DNA of 64,000 nucleotides from Betaproteobacteria bacterium GR16-43 (GCA_001953215.1 CP019169.1:2914001-2978000); one strand, 5' to 3'; positions 27,775-36,814 are shown, counted from the stretch's first letter. The notes: generated by a model from the sequence alone, not told the origin. Made by a program: numbers and translations.

Positions 27775-28383
27775 ATGAACCCGAACCCGCATCGCCGCAC
27801 GCTGGTCCTGCTCGGGGCCTCGCTCCTGCTGCCGGCCACGCCCGCGCTGCCCGCGGACCGCGCGCCCACGCCGCGCATGACCGAAGGCCCGTTCTATCCG
27901 CGCACCTTCCCGAAGGACATCGACGGCGACCTCACGCGCATCGTGGGCCAGGCCGCGCCCGCGCAGGGCACGGTGCTCGACGTGTCCGGGCGCATCGTCG
28001 ATCGCTCGGGCAAGCCGCTCGCGGGCGCGAAGCTCGAAGTCTGGCAATGCGACCAGCTCGGCCTCTACCACCACGTCGGCGACATGCAGGCCGCCGGCGA
28101 TTCGGGCTTCCAGGGGTTCGGCGCGGTCACCGCCGATGCCGAGGGCCGCTACGCCTTTCGCACCATCAAGCCCGTGCCGTATTCGGGCCGCTCGCCGCAC
28201 ATCCACTTCCTGGTGCGCGAGGGGGCGAAGCCGCTGCTGGTTTCGCAGATGTTCGTCGAGGGCGACCCCGGTAACGCGAGCGACTTCCTCTATCGCGGTC
28301 TGGGCAAGCGCGCAGAGCTGGTCACGATGCGCCTCGAGAACGCGGGCGCCGGCCTGCGCGGAGCGCTGGAGATCGTGGTCTAG
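27775..28383 (+). CDS. Exported intradiol ring-cleavage dioxygenase-like protein
   Basis: A 202-residue protein with a twin-Arg-containing signal peptide (PHRRTLVLLGASLLLPATPALPA), so it is probably exported, possibly via Tat. The fold matches the protocatechuate 3,4-dioxygenase beta/catechol dioxygenase family: GRIVDRSGKPLAGAKLEVWQ, and four candidate iron ligands in GPFYP (Tyr), LYHHV (Tyr) and SPHIHF (two His). It lacks the cytosolic PcaH features and is not in the pca cluster. Exported homologues act on extracytoplasmic aromatics; the substrate is unknown. The downstream gene is convergent. Confidence 0.78.
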   Translation: MNPNPHRRTLVLLGASLLLPATPALPADRAPTPRMTEGPFYPRTFPKDIDGDLTRIVGQAAPAQGTVLDVSGRIVDRSGKPLAGAKLEVWQCDQLGLYHHVGDMQAAGDSGFQGFGAVTADAEGRYAFRTIKPVPYSGRSPHIHFLVREGAKPLLVSQMFVEGDPGNASDFLYRGLGKRAELVTMRLENAGAGLRGALEIVV

Positions 28384-28401
28384 CGGGCTGTCGGGTAACC
28401 C

Positions 28402-29232
28402 TCAGACGATCTTCGGGTAGCCATAGATGCGCGCGGGATTGTCCACGAGGATCTTCGCGCGCGTCGCGTCGTCGTCGGCCCAGTGCAGCAGGAGATCGAG
28501 CATCGCCGCGCTGGACGGATTCTCGGGCCGGTTCGGGTGCGGCCAGTTGCTCGCCCAGACGCAGCGTTCGGGATGGGTTCGCACCAGTTCGCGGGCGATG
28601 GCGCTCACGTCGTCGTAGAGCGGCGGTCCCACCTTCGAGGTCTCGTACGGCGCGGCGAGCTTCACGGAGCAGCGGCCGCTGTCGAGCAGGCGCTGCAACA
28701 CGCGAAACGAGGGATGCGCGACCGGAACGGGCTCGAGGAACTTGCCGTTGTGGTCGATCACGAGCTCCACGGGGAGCGCCGCCAGGCGCGCTTCGTAGTG
28801 CGGCAGGTCGCGCCCGTCCAGCTGCAGGTCGATGTGCCAGCCGAAAGGCTGCACCCGCCGGGCCAGGGTTTCGAGCGCTTCCCACGGCAAGACACCGCCG
28901 GAAAGCATGAAGAAGCGCACGCCTCGCACGCCGGCGGCCGTGAGCCGCTCGAGTTCGGCGTCGGTCACGTTGACGGGCACGACGGCCACGCCACGCGCAC
29001 CGGAGCCGATCGTGGCCATCGCTTCGAGCAAGCAGGTGTTGTCGAATCCGTAGACGCTGGCCTGCACCACCACGACGCGCTCCAGGCCCAGGGCGTTGCG
29101 CATGTCGAGGTAGGCGGAGGTCGGCCGATGCGGCGGCTGGTAGACCGCGGTGGGCACGGTCTTGTAGCGCTCGTCGAAGATGTGGATGTGCGTGTCGCAG
29201 GAGCCCGGTGGCGCGATCAGCTTCGGTTTCAT
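28402..29232 (-). CDS. Amidohydrolase-superfamily TIM-barrel hydrolase (2-pyrone-4,6-dicarboxylate hydrolase-like)
   Basis: A 276-residue TIM-barrel enzyme of the COG3618 group. It opens with CDTHIHIF (first metal-site His pair), has GVRFFML, LVIDHNGKF (His) and WASNWPHP near the C-terminus. In 2-pyrone-4,6-dicarboxylate lactonase (LigI) the last motif reads DWPHP with a catalytic Asp; here Asn replaces it, as in several uncharacterised relatives, so the reaction may differ. It overlaps the upstream DUF2126 gene by 4 bp (ATGA) and is probably transcribed with it. A lactone or amide of an aromatic breakdown product is a plausible substrate. Confidence 0.75.
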   Translation of the reverse strand: MKPKLIAPPGSCDTHIHIFDERYKTVPTAVYQPPHRPTSAYLDMRNALGLERVVVVQASVYGFDNTCLLEAMATIGSGARGVAVVPVNVTDAELERLTAAGVRGVRFFMLSGGVLPWEALETLARRVQPFGWHIDLQLDGRDLPHYEARLAALPVELVIDHNGKFLEPVPVAHPSFRVLQRLLDSGRCSVKLAAPYETSKVGPPLYDDVSAIARELVRTHPERCVWASNWPHPNRPENPSSAAMLDLLLHWADDDATRAKILVDNPARIYGYPKIV

Positions 29233-32200
29233 TTCTCCAGGTCTCGCCGAAGGTCGAGCGTCACGGGGAAGCGGGGGTTGCGCGCTTCGCGCACCACGTC
29301 CATCGCGCCGGGGGTGTGGCCCATTGCCTGGAAGCGAGCCACGCGCCGCGCTTCGGCCTCGAGCGCATTCACGGGGAAGGTGGCGTAGTTGCGGCCGCCC
29401 GGATGCGCCACGTGATAGGTGCAGCCGCCCAGGGAGCGGCCGTTCCACGTATCGACGAGGTCGAACACGAGGGGCGTGTGCACGCCGATCGAGGGATGCA
29501 GCGCCGAAGGCGGGGCCCAGGCCTTGTAGCGCACGCCGGCCACCGCTTCGCCCGCCTTGCCCGTGGGCGTCATCGGCAGCGCGCGTCCGTTGCACGCGAT
29601 CACGTAGCGCGAATCGTTGAGGCGCGTGGCCTTCACCTGCAGGCGTTCGACGGACGAGTCGACATAGCGCGAGGTGCCCGACTGCACGACTTCCTCGCCC
29701 AGCACGTGCCAGGGCTCGATGGCCTGGCGCAGCTCGATCTCGATGCCTTCGTATGTCACCGTGCCATAGCGCGGGAAGCGGAACTCGAGGAACGGCGCGA
29801 ACCAGTCGAGCTTGAAGGGGTAGCCGTTGGCCTTCAGGTCCTCCACCACGTGGCGCAGGTCCTGCTGCACGAAGTGCGGCAGCATGAATTCGTCGTGCAG
29901 GCGCGTGCCCCAGTGGACCAGCGATTCGCGGTAGGGCGCCTTCCAGAAGCGCGCCACCAGCGTGCGCAGCAGCAGGATCTGCACGAGGCTCATGCGCGCG
30001 TGCGGCGGCATCTCGAAGGCGCGGAATTCGAGGATCCCCAGCCGGCCCGTGGCGCTCCCGGGCGCGTAGAGCTTGTCGATGGAGAACTCGGCGCGGTGCG
30101 TGTTGCCGGTGAGGTCCACGAGGAAGTTGCGCAGGATGCGATCGACCAGCCAGGGCCGCTCGTTGTCCTTGCCGCGCGGGAACTGCGCGTCGAGCTGTTC
30201 GAACGCGATCTCCAGCTCGTAGAGCGCATCGTCGCGCGCTTCGTCCACGCGCGGGCTCTGGCTCGTGGGCCCGATGAACGTGCCCGAGAAAAGGTAGGAG
30301 AGCGCCGGGTGGTTCTGCCAGTAGCCGATCAGGCTTCGCAGCAGGTCGGGCCGGCGCAGCAGCGGACTGTCGGCCGCGGTCGCACCGCCGAGCGTCACGT
30401 GGTTGCCGCCGCCGGTCCCGGTGTGGCGGCCGTCGAGCATGAACTTCTCGGTGGCGAGACGCGCCTGGCGCGCCTCTTCGTAGAGGACGGGCACGTTCTG
30501 CTTCAACTCGTCCCAGCTCGAGGCCGGATGGATGTTCACCTCGATCACGCCGGGATCGGGCGTGACACCGAAGCGCATCAGCCTCGGGTCGTCGGGCGGG
30601 GGATAGCCTTCGATGCGCACCGGACGCTCGAGCGCCTGCGCGGTCTCCTCGACGGCCGCCACCATCGCGACGAAATCCTCGAGCGTGCCCATCGGCGGCA
30701 GGAAGACGTACAGGCGGCCCGCGCGCGGCTCGACGCACACCGCGGTGCGCACGACTTCGCGCGGCGCGACGCTGCGCTTCGAAGCCTGGCGCTTGGCGCC
30801 GGCCACGGCCTTCGCGGGCTTCTTGTGGCCGAGCGCGTCGCGGCGCTCGAACGGATCGGTGGCGGTCGTCTCGTCGTCTCCGGGCAGCACGGCCGGCAAC
30901 GAGGCGAGCGGCAGGCGGAAGCCGAGCGGCGAATCGCCCTCGACGAGGAAGATGTGCTTGCGGCGCAGCGGCCATGGCGAGGTAACCCATGTGGTCTCGG
31001 CCGACGCCTTTGCGCGAGGCGCCGGTTTCGTCGGGATCACATAGCCCGCCGGCTTGCCGAGGCCACCGCTCAACTGCTCGCGCAGCTTGTCGCGGGCGCC
31101 GGCGGTGTCGAGCGGGCCCGCGAGCGGATCGAAGCCCGCGGGCAGGTTCGCTTCGTTGCGCAGGACGGCCAGCGGGTCTTCGTAGGCGGGCAAGACTGCA
31201 TCGGCCGCGAAGCCGAGCGCGCCCGCGATCTCGGTGGCGAAGCGGCGGGCATCCTCGATCGTCGCGTCTTCTTCACCGTGCAGCCCGGGCAGGATGCGGT
31301 CGTCTTCCCACAGCGGCACGCCGTCCTTGCGCCAGAAGCACGTGAGCGCCCAGCGTGGCAGCGGCTCTCCGGGGTACCACTTGCCCTGGCCGAAGTGCAG
31401 CAGCGAGCCCGGCGCGAAGCGCTTGCGCAGGCGATGCACGAGGTCGAGCGCGAGTTCGTACTTGCGCGGCGAGAGCGCGGTGTAGTTCCACTCCGCGCCT
31501 TCCATGTCGTCGACGGAGACGAACGTGGGCTCGCCGCCGAGGGTGAGGCGCACGTCGCCCTCGGCGAGCTCGGCGTCGACCTTCTTGCCGAGCCGGTCGA
31601 TGGCCGTCCACTGCGCGGGCGAGTACGGGCGCGTCACGCGCGGGTCCTCGTACAGGCGCGTGACGGTCATCTTGAAATCGAGCACGGTCTTGCAGATGTC
31701 CGTGAACCCGCTCACCGGAGCCGCGGAAGAAGGCAGGGCCGTGCACGCGAGCGGGATGTGGCCTTCGCCCGTGAGCAGGCCCGAGGTGGGATCGAGGCCG
31801 ATCCAGCCCGCGCCCGGGACATAGACCTCGCACCAGGCGTGCAGGTCCGTGAAGTCCTTCGTGGTGCCCGAGGGGCCGTCGAGCGGCTTCTGGTCCGCGA
31901 CCAGCTGGATGAGGTAGCCCGAAGCGAAGCGCGCGGCCAATCCGAAATTCCGCAGGATCTGCACGAGGAGCCACGCCGAATCGCGGCACGAGCCGCAGCC
32001 GCTTTCGAGCGTGAACTCGGGCAACTGGATGCCGGGTTCCATGCGGATCAGGTACTTCACGTCGCGCTGCAGCTTCGCGTTCACGGCGACGAGGAAGTCG
32101 ATGGTGGCGGGGGAGCCCTCCGCGAAGCTCTTGCGTGCGTCGTCTATCCACGCAGACACGCGCGGCGTGAGCGGATCGGCCTCGAGGTACGGGGCCAGCT

Positions 32201-32537
32201 CGCGCCGGTTCTCGGGCGTGTAGGCGAACGGGAAGCGCTCGGCGGTCGCGTCGATGAAGAAATCGAACGGATTGATGACCGTCATGTCGGCCACGAGGTC
32301 GACCGTGACCTCGAGTTCGCGCGATTTCTCGGGGAACACGAGGCGCGCGAGCCAGTTGCCGTACGGGTCCTGCTGCCAGTTGAGGAAGTGCTTGGCGGGC
32401 TTCACCCGCAGCGAGTAGCTCTCGATCGGCGTGCGCGCATGCGACGCCGGGCGCAGGCGCACCTCGTGCGGGGATAACGCGACCGGGCGGTCGAACGCGT
32501 AGTGCGTCCGGTGGTGGAGGGCGACCTTGATCGTCAC
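29229..32537 (-). CDS. Large transglutaminase-like protein with DUF2126 C-terminal region
   Basis: An 1102-residue protein. Residues ~1-290 are a bacterial transglutaminase module: N-terminal beta domain (HHRTHYAFDRPVALSPHEVRLRP), then a papain-like core with C184 (GCGSCRDSAWL), H233 (DLHAWCEVYVPG) and D249 (IGLDPTSG). The remaining ~800 residues are the DUF2126 region (GGEPTFVSVDDMEG, GDNHVTLGG-type TGGGNHVTLGG, SPLLRRPDLLRSL). Start is GTG at 32537. Such proteins occur with the ATP-grasp, alpha-E and Anbu genes found upstream and are thought to form or break isopeptide bonds; no substrate is established. Confidence 0.85.
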   Translation of the reverse strand: MTIKVALHHRTHYAFDRPVALSPHEVRLRPASHARTPIESYSLRVKPAKHFLNWQQDPYGNWLARLVFPEKSRELEVTVDLVADMTVINPFDFFIDATAERFPFAYTPENRRELAPYLEADPLTPRVSAWIDDARKSFAEGSPATIDFLVAVNAKLQRDVKYLIRMEPGIQLPEFTLESGCGSCRDSAWLLVQILRNFGLAARFASGYLIQLVADQKPLDGPSGTTKDFTDLHAWCEVYVPGAGWIGLDPTSGLLTGEGHIPLACTALPSSAAPVSGFTDICKTVLDFKMTVTRLYEDPRVTRPYSPAQWTAIDRLGKKVDAELAEGDVRLTLGGEPTFVSVDDMEGAEWNYTALSPRKYELALDLVHRLRKRFAPGSLLHFGQGKWYPGEPLPRWALTCFWRKDGVPLWEDDRILPGLHGEEDATIEDARRFATEIAGALGFAADAVLPAYEDPLAVLRNEANLPAGFDPLAGPLDTAGARDKLREQLSGGLGKPAGYVIPTKPAPRAKASAETTWVTSPWPLRRKHIFLVEGDSPLGFRLPLASLPAVLPGDDETTATDPFERRDALGHKKPAKAVAGAKRQASKRSVAPREVVRTAVCVEPRAGRLYVFLPPMGTLEDFVAMVAAVEETAQALERPVRIEGYPPPDDPRLMRFGVTPDPGVIEVNIHPASSWDELKQNVPVLYEEARQARLATEKFMLDGRHTGTGGGNHVTLGGATAADSPLLRRPDLLRSLIGYWQNHPALSYLFSGTFIGPTSQSPRVDEARDDALYELEIAFEQLDAQFPRGKDNERPWLVDRILRNFLVDLTGNTHRAEFSIDKLYAPGSATGRLGILEFRAFEMPPHARMSLVQILLLRTLVARFWKAPYRESLVHWGTRLHDEFMLPHFVQQDLRHVVEDLKANGYPFKLDWFAPFLEFRFPRYGTVTYEGIEIELRQAIEPWHVLGEEVVQSGTSRYVDSSVERLQVKATRLNDSRYVIACNGRALPMTPTGKAGEAVAGVRYKAWAPPSALHPSIGVHTPLVFDLVDTWNGRSLGGCTYHVAHPGGRNYATFPVNALEAEARRVARFQAMGHTPGAMDVVREARNPRFPVTLDLRRDLEK

Positions 32538-32553
32538 CGGGCGGCAGGCGCCG

Positions 32554-33078
32554 TCACGGGACGAGCGGCATCGCCGAGGCGATCTCGTAGTTGATCACGG
32601 CGCGCATCTTGTTCTCGAGCTGCATGTAGCGCGCGGCCTTGGTCGCGGGCAGGACCTTCAGCACTTTCGCGAAGTGCGACTGGCGCAGCTTCGCCTCGTC
32701 CAGTTGCGCCTTCAGCACCTCTTCGGAGATGCGCTTCGCGTTGGCGTCGGTGATGTTGGAGCCCGCGTTGATGTAGTCGAGGATCGCGCGGTTCGCCTTC
32801 GACTGCGGTCCGGCGAGGTCCTTCTCGAAGGACTCGTACAGCGGCCAGAACTTCTTCGCCTCGGCGTCGGTGAGCGGGAGGTTGCGCTGGACGATGCCCT
32901 TCTTGTCCGACTGGATCTTCGCGCGCAGCTCGGTGGAGCTGATCGCGACCGGCGCAGCCGGGGCGGGCGCGGCGGCCGGGGCGGGAGCGGGGGCGGCGGC
33001 CTTCTTGTCCTGGGCCGGAGCGAGGAGTGCCGCGGTAAGGCCGAGGACGAGGGCGAGGAACGGGGCAACGAGTTTCAT
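32554..33078 (-). CDS. Periplasmic helical protein of unknown function
   Basis: A 174-residue exported protein: signal peptide to about residue 22 (APAQ), a 20-residue Ala/Pro linker, and an all-helical part with LPLTDAEAKKFWPLYESFEKDL and LRQSHFAKVLKVLPATKAARYMQLE. The FWPLY and helix pattern recalls the Spy/CpxP-like periplasmic helical proteins, but the LTXXQ repeats are not present in clear form. It lies between Anbu and the transglutaminase gene on the same strand (gaps of 44 and 16 bp), so it may be part of the Anbu locus. Confidence 0.65.
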   Translation of the reverse strand: MKLVAPFLALVLGLTAALLAPAQDKKAAAPAPAPAAAPAPAAPVAISSTELRAKIQSDKKGIVQRNLPLTDAEAKKFWPLYESFEKDLAGPQSKANRAILDYINAGSNITDANAKRISEEVLKAQLDEAKLRQSHFAKVLKVLPATKAARYMQLENKMRAVINYEIASAMPLVP

Positions 33079-33122
33079 GGCGATGTCTCCGAGGGTTTGT
33101 CGTTATGTTCTGGGTCCAGCGT

Positions 33123-33875
33123 TCATTCGAGCCAGTCGGGATCGGGCAATTCGGCGAACACGCGGCGCAAGCCCCCGCCCCAGCGGGTGCGCAGCATGGT
33201 GAAGTAGGGGTCGTTGTCGCGGATGCGCTGCTGCAGGCCCACGCGGAAGCTGTCCCTCGGGTACCAGAGCATGTCGATCGGCAGGCCGACGGAGATGTTG
33301 GACTTCATGGTCGAGTCGAAGGAGATGAGGACGCACTTGGCGGCCTCCTTCTGCGGCGTGTCCGGGGTGATGACCCGGTCCAGGATGGGCTTGCCGTATT
33401 TCGATTCGCCGAGCTGGAAGTAGGGCGTGTCCTCGCCCGCCTCGATGAAGTTGCCCTGCGTGTAGATGTAGAAGAGGCGCGGGGCCTCGCCGCGGATCTG
33501 CCCGCCCACGAGCATGGACGCCGTGGAGTCGATGTTCTGCGCCTGCAGGAACGTGCCGTCCCGGCGCTGCATTTCGCGCAGCGCCTCGCCGACGATCGTC
33601 GCGACGTCGTACATCGTGGTCGCGTGGAAGATGCTGGTGGTTTCCTCGTCGGCATCCCCCGAGGCCTTCGCGCGCACCTGCCGGTCGAGCAGGTTGGTCA
33701 CGCCCTGGGTGACCGCGAGGTTTCCCGACGAGAGCAGGGTGATCATGCGCTCGTCGGCCTTCTCGTAGACCTTCATCTTCGGGAAGGTGGCGACGTGGTC
33801 CACGCCCGCGTTGGTGCGCGAATCGGACGCGAAGATCATGCCCGTCTCAAGCTTGATGGCCACGCAGTACGTCAT
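33123..33875 (-). CDS. Anbu proteasome-like peptidase (ancestral beta subunit)
   Basis: A 250-residue Ntn-hydrolase. It begins MTYCVAIKLETGMIFASDSRTNAGVD: removal of Met would expose Thr2 as the N-terminal nucleophile, with Asp and Lys (KMKVYEK) as the other proteasome-fold residues. Length and the tail with RDSFRVGLQQRI fit Anbu rather than HslV. Anbu forms rings or open spirals; peptidase activity has been hard to show. The neighbours ATP-grasp, alpha-E and transglutaminase are the partners reported for the family. ATG 33875 is the start that leaves Thr at position 2; it follows the alpha-E stop by 8 bp. Confidence 0.9.
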   Translation of the reverse strand: MTYCVAIKLETGMIFASDSRTNAGVDHVATFPKMKVYEKADERMITLLSSGNLAVTQGVTNLLDRQVRAKASGDADEETTSIFHATTMYDVATIVGEALREMQRRDGTFLQAQNIDSTASMLVGGQIRGEAPRLFYIYTQGNFIEAGEDTPYFQLGESKYGKPILDRVITPDTPQKEAAKCVLISFDSTMKSNISVGLPIDMLWYPRDSFRVGLQQRIRDNDPYFTMLRTRWGGGLRRVFAELPDPDWLE

Positions 33876-33883
33876 GAGATCCC

Positions 33884-34834
33884 TTACTCCTGGAGCATCG
33901 GCGCGAAGAAACTCTTCTGCACGCCGTTCGAGACCTCCAACGTCGATTTGAGGAAGCCAGTCAGGTACTCGTGCAGCCCTGCGGCGAAGATATCCGAAAT
34001 CTTGCCGTATTGCAGGGAGGCCAGCAGCAACCCGGCCTTGCGGAGCGTCTCCTGCGACTGGTCGTTCTTGATGTAGTTGAGGGTGTCGAACGCCTGCTTC
34101 ACGCAGAAGTGCATGCTGCGCGGCAGGTCGTCGCGGAGGATCAGGAGCTCCGCCAGCTTGATCGGCGTCACCACGTCGCGGTAGACCTTGCGGTACGCCT
34201 CGAAGGCCGAGACCGAGCGCAGCACCGCCGACCACTGGTAGTAGTCGACCGCGCCGCCCACTTCCTTCACGCTCGGCAGCAGCACGTGGTACTTCACGTC
34301 GAGGATGCGCGCCGTGTTGTCGGCCCGCTCCAGGTGGGTACCCAGCCGCGCGAAATGGTAGGCGTCGTCGCGACGCATGGTCCCGAAGGTGACCCCCCGG
34401 AAGAGGTGGCTGCGGTCCTTCACCCACTCGAAGAACGACGAGATGCCGCGCATCAGCATCTTGTCCTCGTCCATCTGCTGGAGTTCCAGCCACGTGGAGT
34501 TGAGCACCTCCCACATCTCGGAGGTGATCGAGCCGCGCACGGCGCGGGCGTTCTCGCGCGCCTGGCGGGCGCATGCGTAGATCGACGACGGGTTCTCGGG
34601 GTCGAGCGCCATGAAGTGCAGCACCTCGCGGGCGCAGACCTCGTTGTGGCGGCCCGCGAACGGGAACAGCGTGCCGGTGATGCTGAGCGGCGCGTACCAC
34701 TCCTGGTCCTGCAGGCGCGGCTCCTTCACCAGCAGCGACATGCGCCAGGTCACGTCGAGCACGCGAGCCGTGTTCTCCGCCCGTTCGACGTAGCGGCTCA
34801 TCCAGTACAGGTTCGATGCGACGCGCGAGAGCAT
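33884..34834 (-). CDS. Alpha-E domain-containing protein
   Basis: A 316-residue all-helical protein with the alpha-E family opening MLSRVASNLYWMSRYVERAENTAR and the internal repeat of that pattern at FARLGTHLERADNTARILDVKYH, suggesting two duplicated helical halves with conserved Glu and Arg. The biochemical role is unknown; the family always accompanies circularly permuted ATP-grasp and transglutaminase proteins. I place the start at ATG 34834; the frame stays open 26 codons upstream into a hairpin repeat, which is not conserved coding sequence. No clear Shine-Dalgarno is present, so coupling to the ATP-grasp gene is unclear. Confidence 0.85.
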   Translation of the reverse strand: MLSRVASNLYWMSRYVERAENTARVLDVTWRMSLLVKEPRLQDQEWYAPLSITGTLFPFAGRHNEVCAREVLHFMALDPENPSSIYACARQARENARAVRGSITSEMWEVLNSTWLELQQMDEDKMLMRGISSFFEWVKDRSHLFRGVTFGTMRRDDAYHFARLGTHLERADNTARILDVKYHVLLPSVKEVGGAVDYYQWSAVLRSVSAFEAYRKVYRDVVTPIKLAELLILRDDLPRSMHFCVKQAFDTLNYIKNDQSQETLRKAGLLLASLQYGKISDIFAAGLHEYLTGFLKSTLEVSNGVQKSFFAPMLQE

Positions 34835-34865
34835 GGAGGTTAGTAAGGGAAAGTCAAAAGCAGGG

Positions 34866-34976
34866 GACACAGATGAACACAGATGAACACAGATAAAACC
34901 AAAGCCGGGCAAAACCCCTCGGTGAGTTCCTTCATGCCCTTGACCTTATCTGTGTTCATCTGTGTTTATCTGTGTC
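34866..34976. repeat. Periodic-arm hairpin, ACAGATRAAC type
   Basis: Inverted repeat with 31 bp arms (34866-34896 and 34946-34976, one mismatch) and a 49 bp loop. Each arm is three tandem copies of a 10 nt unit, ACAGATGAAC or ACAGATAAAC. It sits between the ATP-grasp stop and the alpha-E start, within one operon, and is preceded on the left by AAAGTCAAAAGC. Confidence 0.85.
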
Positions 34977-34996
34977 AACGAATTGCTTTTTCTTGG

Positions 34997-36412
34997 TCAG
35001 TCCACGACCCACGTGTCCTTCACGCCGCCGCCCTGGGAGGAGTTCACGACGAGCGAGCCTTCGCGAAGGGCGACGCGCGTGAGGCCGCCCGGGACGAAGC
35101 GCGTGTGCGAGCCGGTGAGGACGTAGGGCCGGAGGTCGATGTGGCGCTCGGCGAGCTCGGTCCCGCAGAAGGTCGGCACCACCGAAAGCCGCAGCGTGGG
35201 CTGCGCGATGAAGCGCTCCGGGGCGTCGATGATGCGCTGGCGGTAGCGTTCGCGCTCGTCGCGGGTGGCGGTGGGGCCCACGAGCATGCCGTAGCCGCCC
35301 GAGCCCTGCGCTTCCTTCACGACGAGCTCGGCCAGGTTCTCCAGCACGTACTCGAGGTCGGAGGCCTTGTGCAGCACGTACGTCGGGACGTTGTTGAGGA
35401 TCGGCTCTTCGTGGAGGTAGTACCGGATCATGTCGGGCACGAAGGGATACATCGACTTGTCGTCCGCCACGCCGGTGCCGATCGCGTTGGCGAGCGTGAC
35501 GCGCCCGGCGCGGTACGCGTCGAGGAGGCCCGGCACGCCCAGCATCGAGTCGGGACGAAAGGCCCGGGGGTCCAGGAAGTCGTCGTCGATCCTCCGGTAG
35601 ATCACGTCCACGCGCTGCGGGCCTTGCGTCGTGCGCATGAACACCGTGTTGTTCTGCACGAAGAGGTCCTGCCCCTCCACCAGCTCCACGCCCATCTGCT
35701 GCGCGAGGAAGGCGTGCTCGAAGTACGCGCTGTTGAAGTGGCCCGGCGTGAGCACGACGATGGTGGGATCGGGCGTGCCGAGCGCCGAGATCTCCTTCAG
35801 CGTTTCCAGCAGGAGGTCCGGATAGTGGTCGACGGGGCGGATGGTCTGCTGCGCGAAGAGCTCGGGGAAGAGCCGCATCATCATCTTGCGGTTCTCGAGC
35901 ATGTACGAGACGCCGGAGGGCGTGCGCAGGTTGTCCTCGAGCACGTAGTACTGGCCGTCGGCGTTCTTCACGATGTCCACGCCGGCCACGTGCGCGTAGA
36001 CCCCGCCGGGCACGTCCACGCCGATCATCTCGCGGCGGAACTGTGCGTTGTTCGTGACCTGGTCGTACGGGATCACCCCGTCCCGGAGGATTTCCTGGCC
36101 GTGGTAGACGTCGTGCAGGAAGCGGTTCAGGGCCGTCACGCGCTGCGTGAGCCCGCGCGACAGGACGTCCCAGTCCTGGCCGGGAATCACATGCGGGACG
36201 ATGTCGAAGGGGATCAGGCGCTCGGTGCCCGAGGCCTCGCCATACACGGCGAACGTGATGCCCACCCGGTGGAACAGGAGGTCGGCCGCGTGGCGGTTCT
36301 GGGCGATGCGCTCGGGCGACGTCTCCCGGAGCCAGTCGGCGAACGCGGCGTAGTGCGACCGGACTTTCCGGTCGCCGGTGTACATCTCGTTGTAGAGCTC
36401 GATGGGGGGCAT
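34997..36412 (-). CDS. Circularly permuted ATP-grasp type 2 protein
   Basis: A 471-residue protein of the CP_ATPgrasp_2/DUF404-407 group: YNEMYTGDRKVRSHYAAFADWL at the N-terminus, VLEDNLRTPSGVSYMLENR (metal- and ATP-site region, ~150-170), VLTPGHFNSAYFEHAFLAQQMG and VVKEAQGSGGYGMLVGP (Gly-rich nucleotide loop, ~355-370). ATP-grasp enzymes join a carboxylate to an amine; in this locus a peptide-bond-forming step paired with the transglutaminase-like protein is suspected. It is the first gene of the Anbu operon. ATG 36412 is the first start before the conserved region; the ribosome-binding site is weak. Confidence 0.88.
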   Translation of the reverse strand: MPPIELYNEMYTGDRKVRSHYAAFADWLRETSPERIAQNRHAADLLFHRVGITFAVYGEASGTERLIPFDIVPHVIPGQDWDVLSRGLTQRVTALNRFLHDVYHGQEILRDGVIPYDQVTNNAQFRREMIGVDVPGGVYAHVAGVDIVKNADGQYYVLEDNLRTPSGVSYMLENRKMMMRLFPELFAQQTIRPVDHYPDLLLETLKEISALGTPDPTIVVLTPGHFNSAYFEHAFLAQQMGVELVEGQDLFVQNNTVFMRTTQGPQRVDVIYRRIDDDFLDPRAFRPDSMLGVPGLLDAYRAGRVTLANAIGTGVADDKSMYPFVPDMIRYYLHEEPILNNVPTYVLHKASDLEYVLENLAELVVKEAQGSGGYGMLVGPTATRDERERYRQRIIDAPERFIAQPTLRLSVVPTFCGTELAERHIDLRPYVLTGSHTRFVPGGLTRVALREGSLVVNSSQGGGVKDTWVVD

Positions 36413-36486
36413 GTTCCGGGAATACGGGTGCTGCCATGGAGGGAGCAAGCCCCGTGCCACGAGGATACACGGCCCCAAAGAGAAAA

Positions 36487-36511
36487 GCCGGTCCCGGGGG
36501 GCGGGACCGGC
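36487..36511 (-). terminator. Rho-independent terminator, leftward
   Basis: Perfect 10 bp stem GCCGGTCCCG / CGGGACCGGC with a 5 nt loop, followed on the minus strand by TTTTCTCTTT (36486-36477). It lies 21 bp downstream of the small gene at 36532-36729 and before the ATP-grasp gene, so the two are separate transcripts. Confidence 0.8.
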
Positions 36512-36531
36512 CGAAAACCGCGTCGGGCCGC

Positions 36532-36729
36532 CTAGCGGCGCGCCACCGTGAGGAGGCCTATGACGCGGGAAAAGAGATTCTGGTGCGGCGGCTCGGCGTC
36601 CGGGGCGTCGGCCGGTTGCGAGAGGCCCACGAACTTCACCGCGGCGAGGCGCTGCTCGCGGTTCATGCACCGAAGCGGAGCATGCGTGGGATCCAGCATC
36701 GGGACACCCGAAACCTTCGACGTCGTCAT
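36532..36729 (-). CDS. Small basic protein of unknown function, 65 residues
   Basis: A short frame with G/C-biased third positions like the neighbouring genes and a proper terminator directly downstream. The product (MTTSKVSGVPMLDPTHAPLRC to FSRVIGLLTVARR) has a Cys, a Pro/Asp/Glu-rich middle and a short hydrophobic-basic C-terminal helix that could touch the membrane. Starts at 36738 or 36741 would add three or four residues. I do not recognise a family. The remaining gap to relA (36730-36850) holds a 19 bp palindrome. Confidence 0.4.
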   Translation of the reverse strand: MTTSKVSGVPMLDPTHAPLRCMNREQRLAAVKFVGLSQPADAPDAEPPHQNLFSRVIGLLTVARR

Positions 36730-36814
36730 GGGTCCCATCATCCCGGCCCGCACGTCGGCCCGCCCACGACGAATACACCCTCGCAGTACTGAATATTCCG
36801 CATTGCAAGGCGGA

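Noticed and set aside
34835..34912. N-terminal extension of the alpha-E protein up to 34912.
   Set aside because: The added residues are translated hairpin repeat (CVHLCSSVS); the family begins at MLSRVASNLYW.
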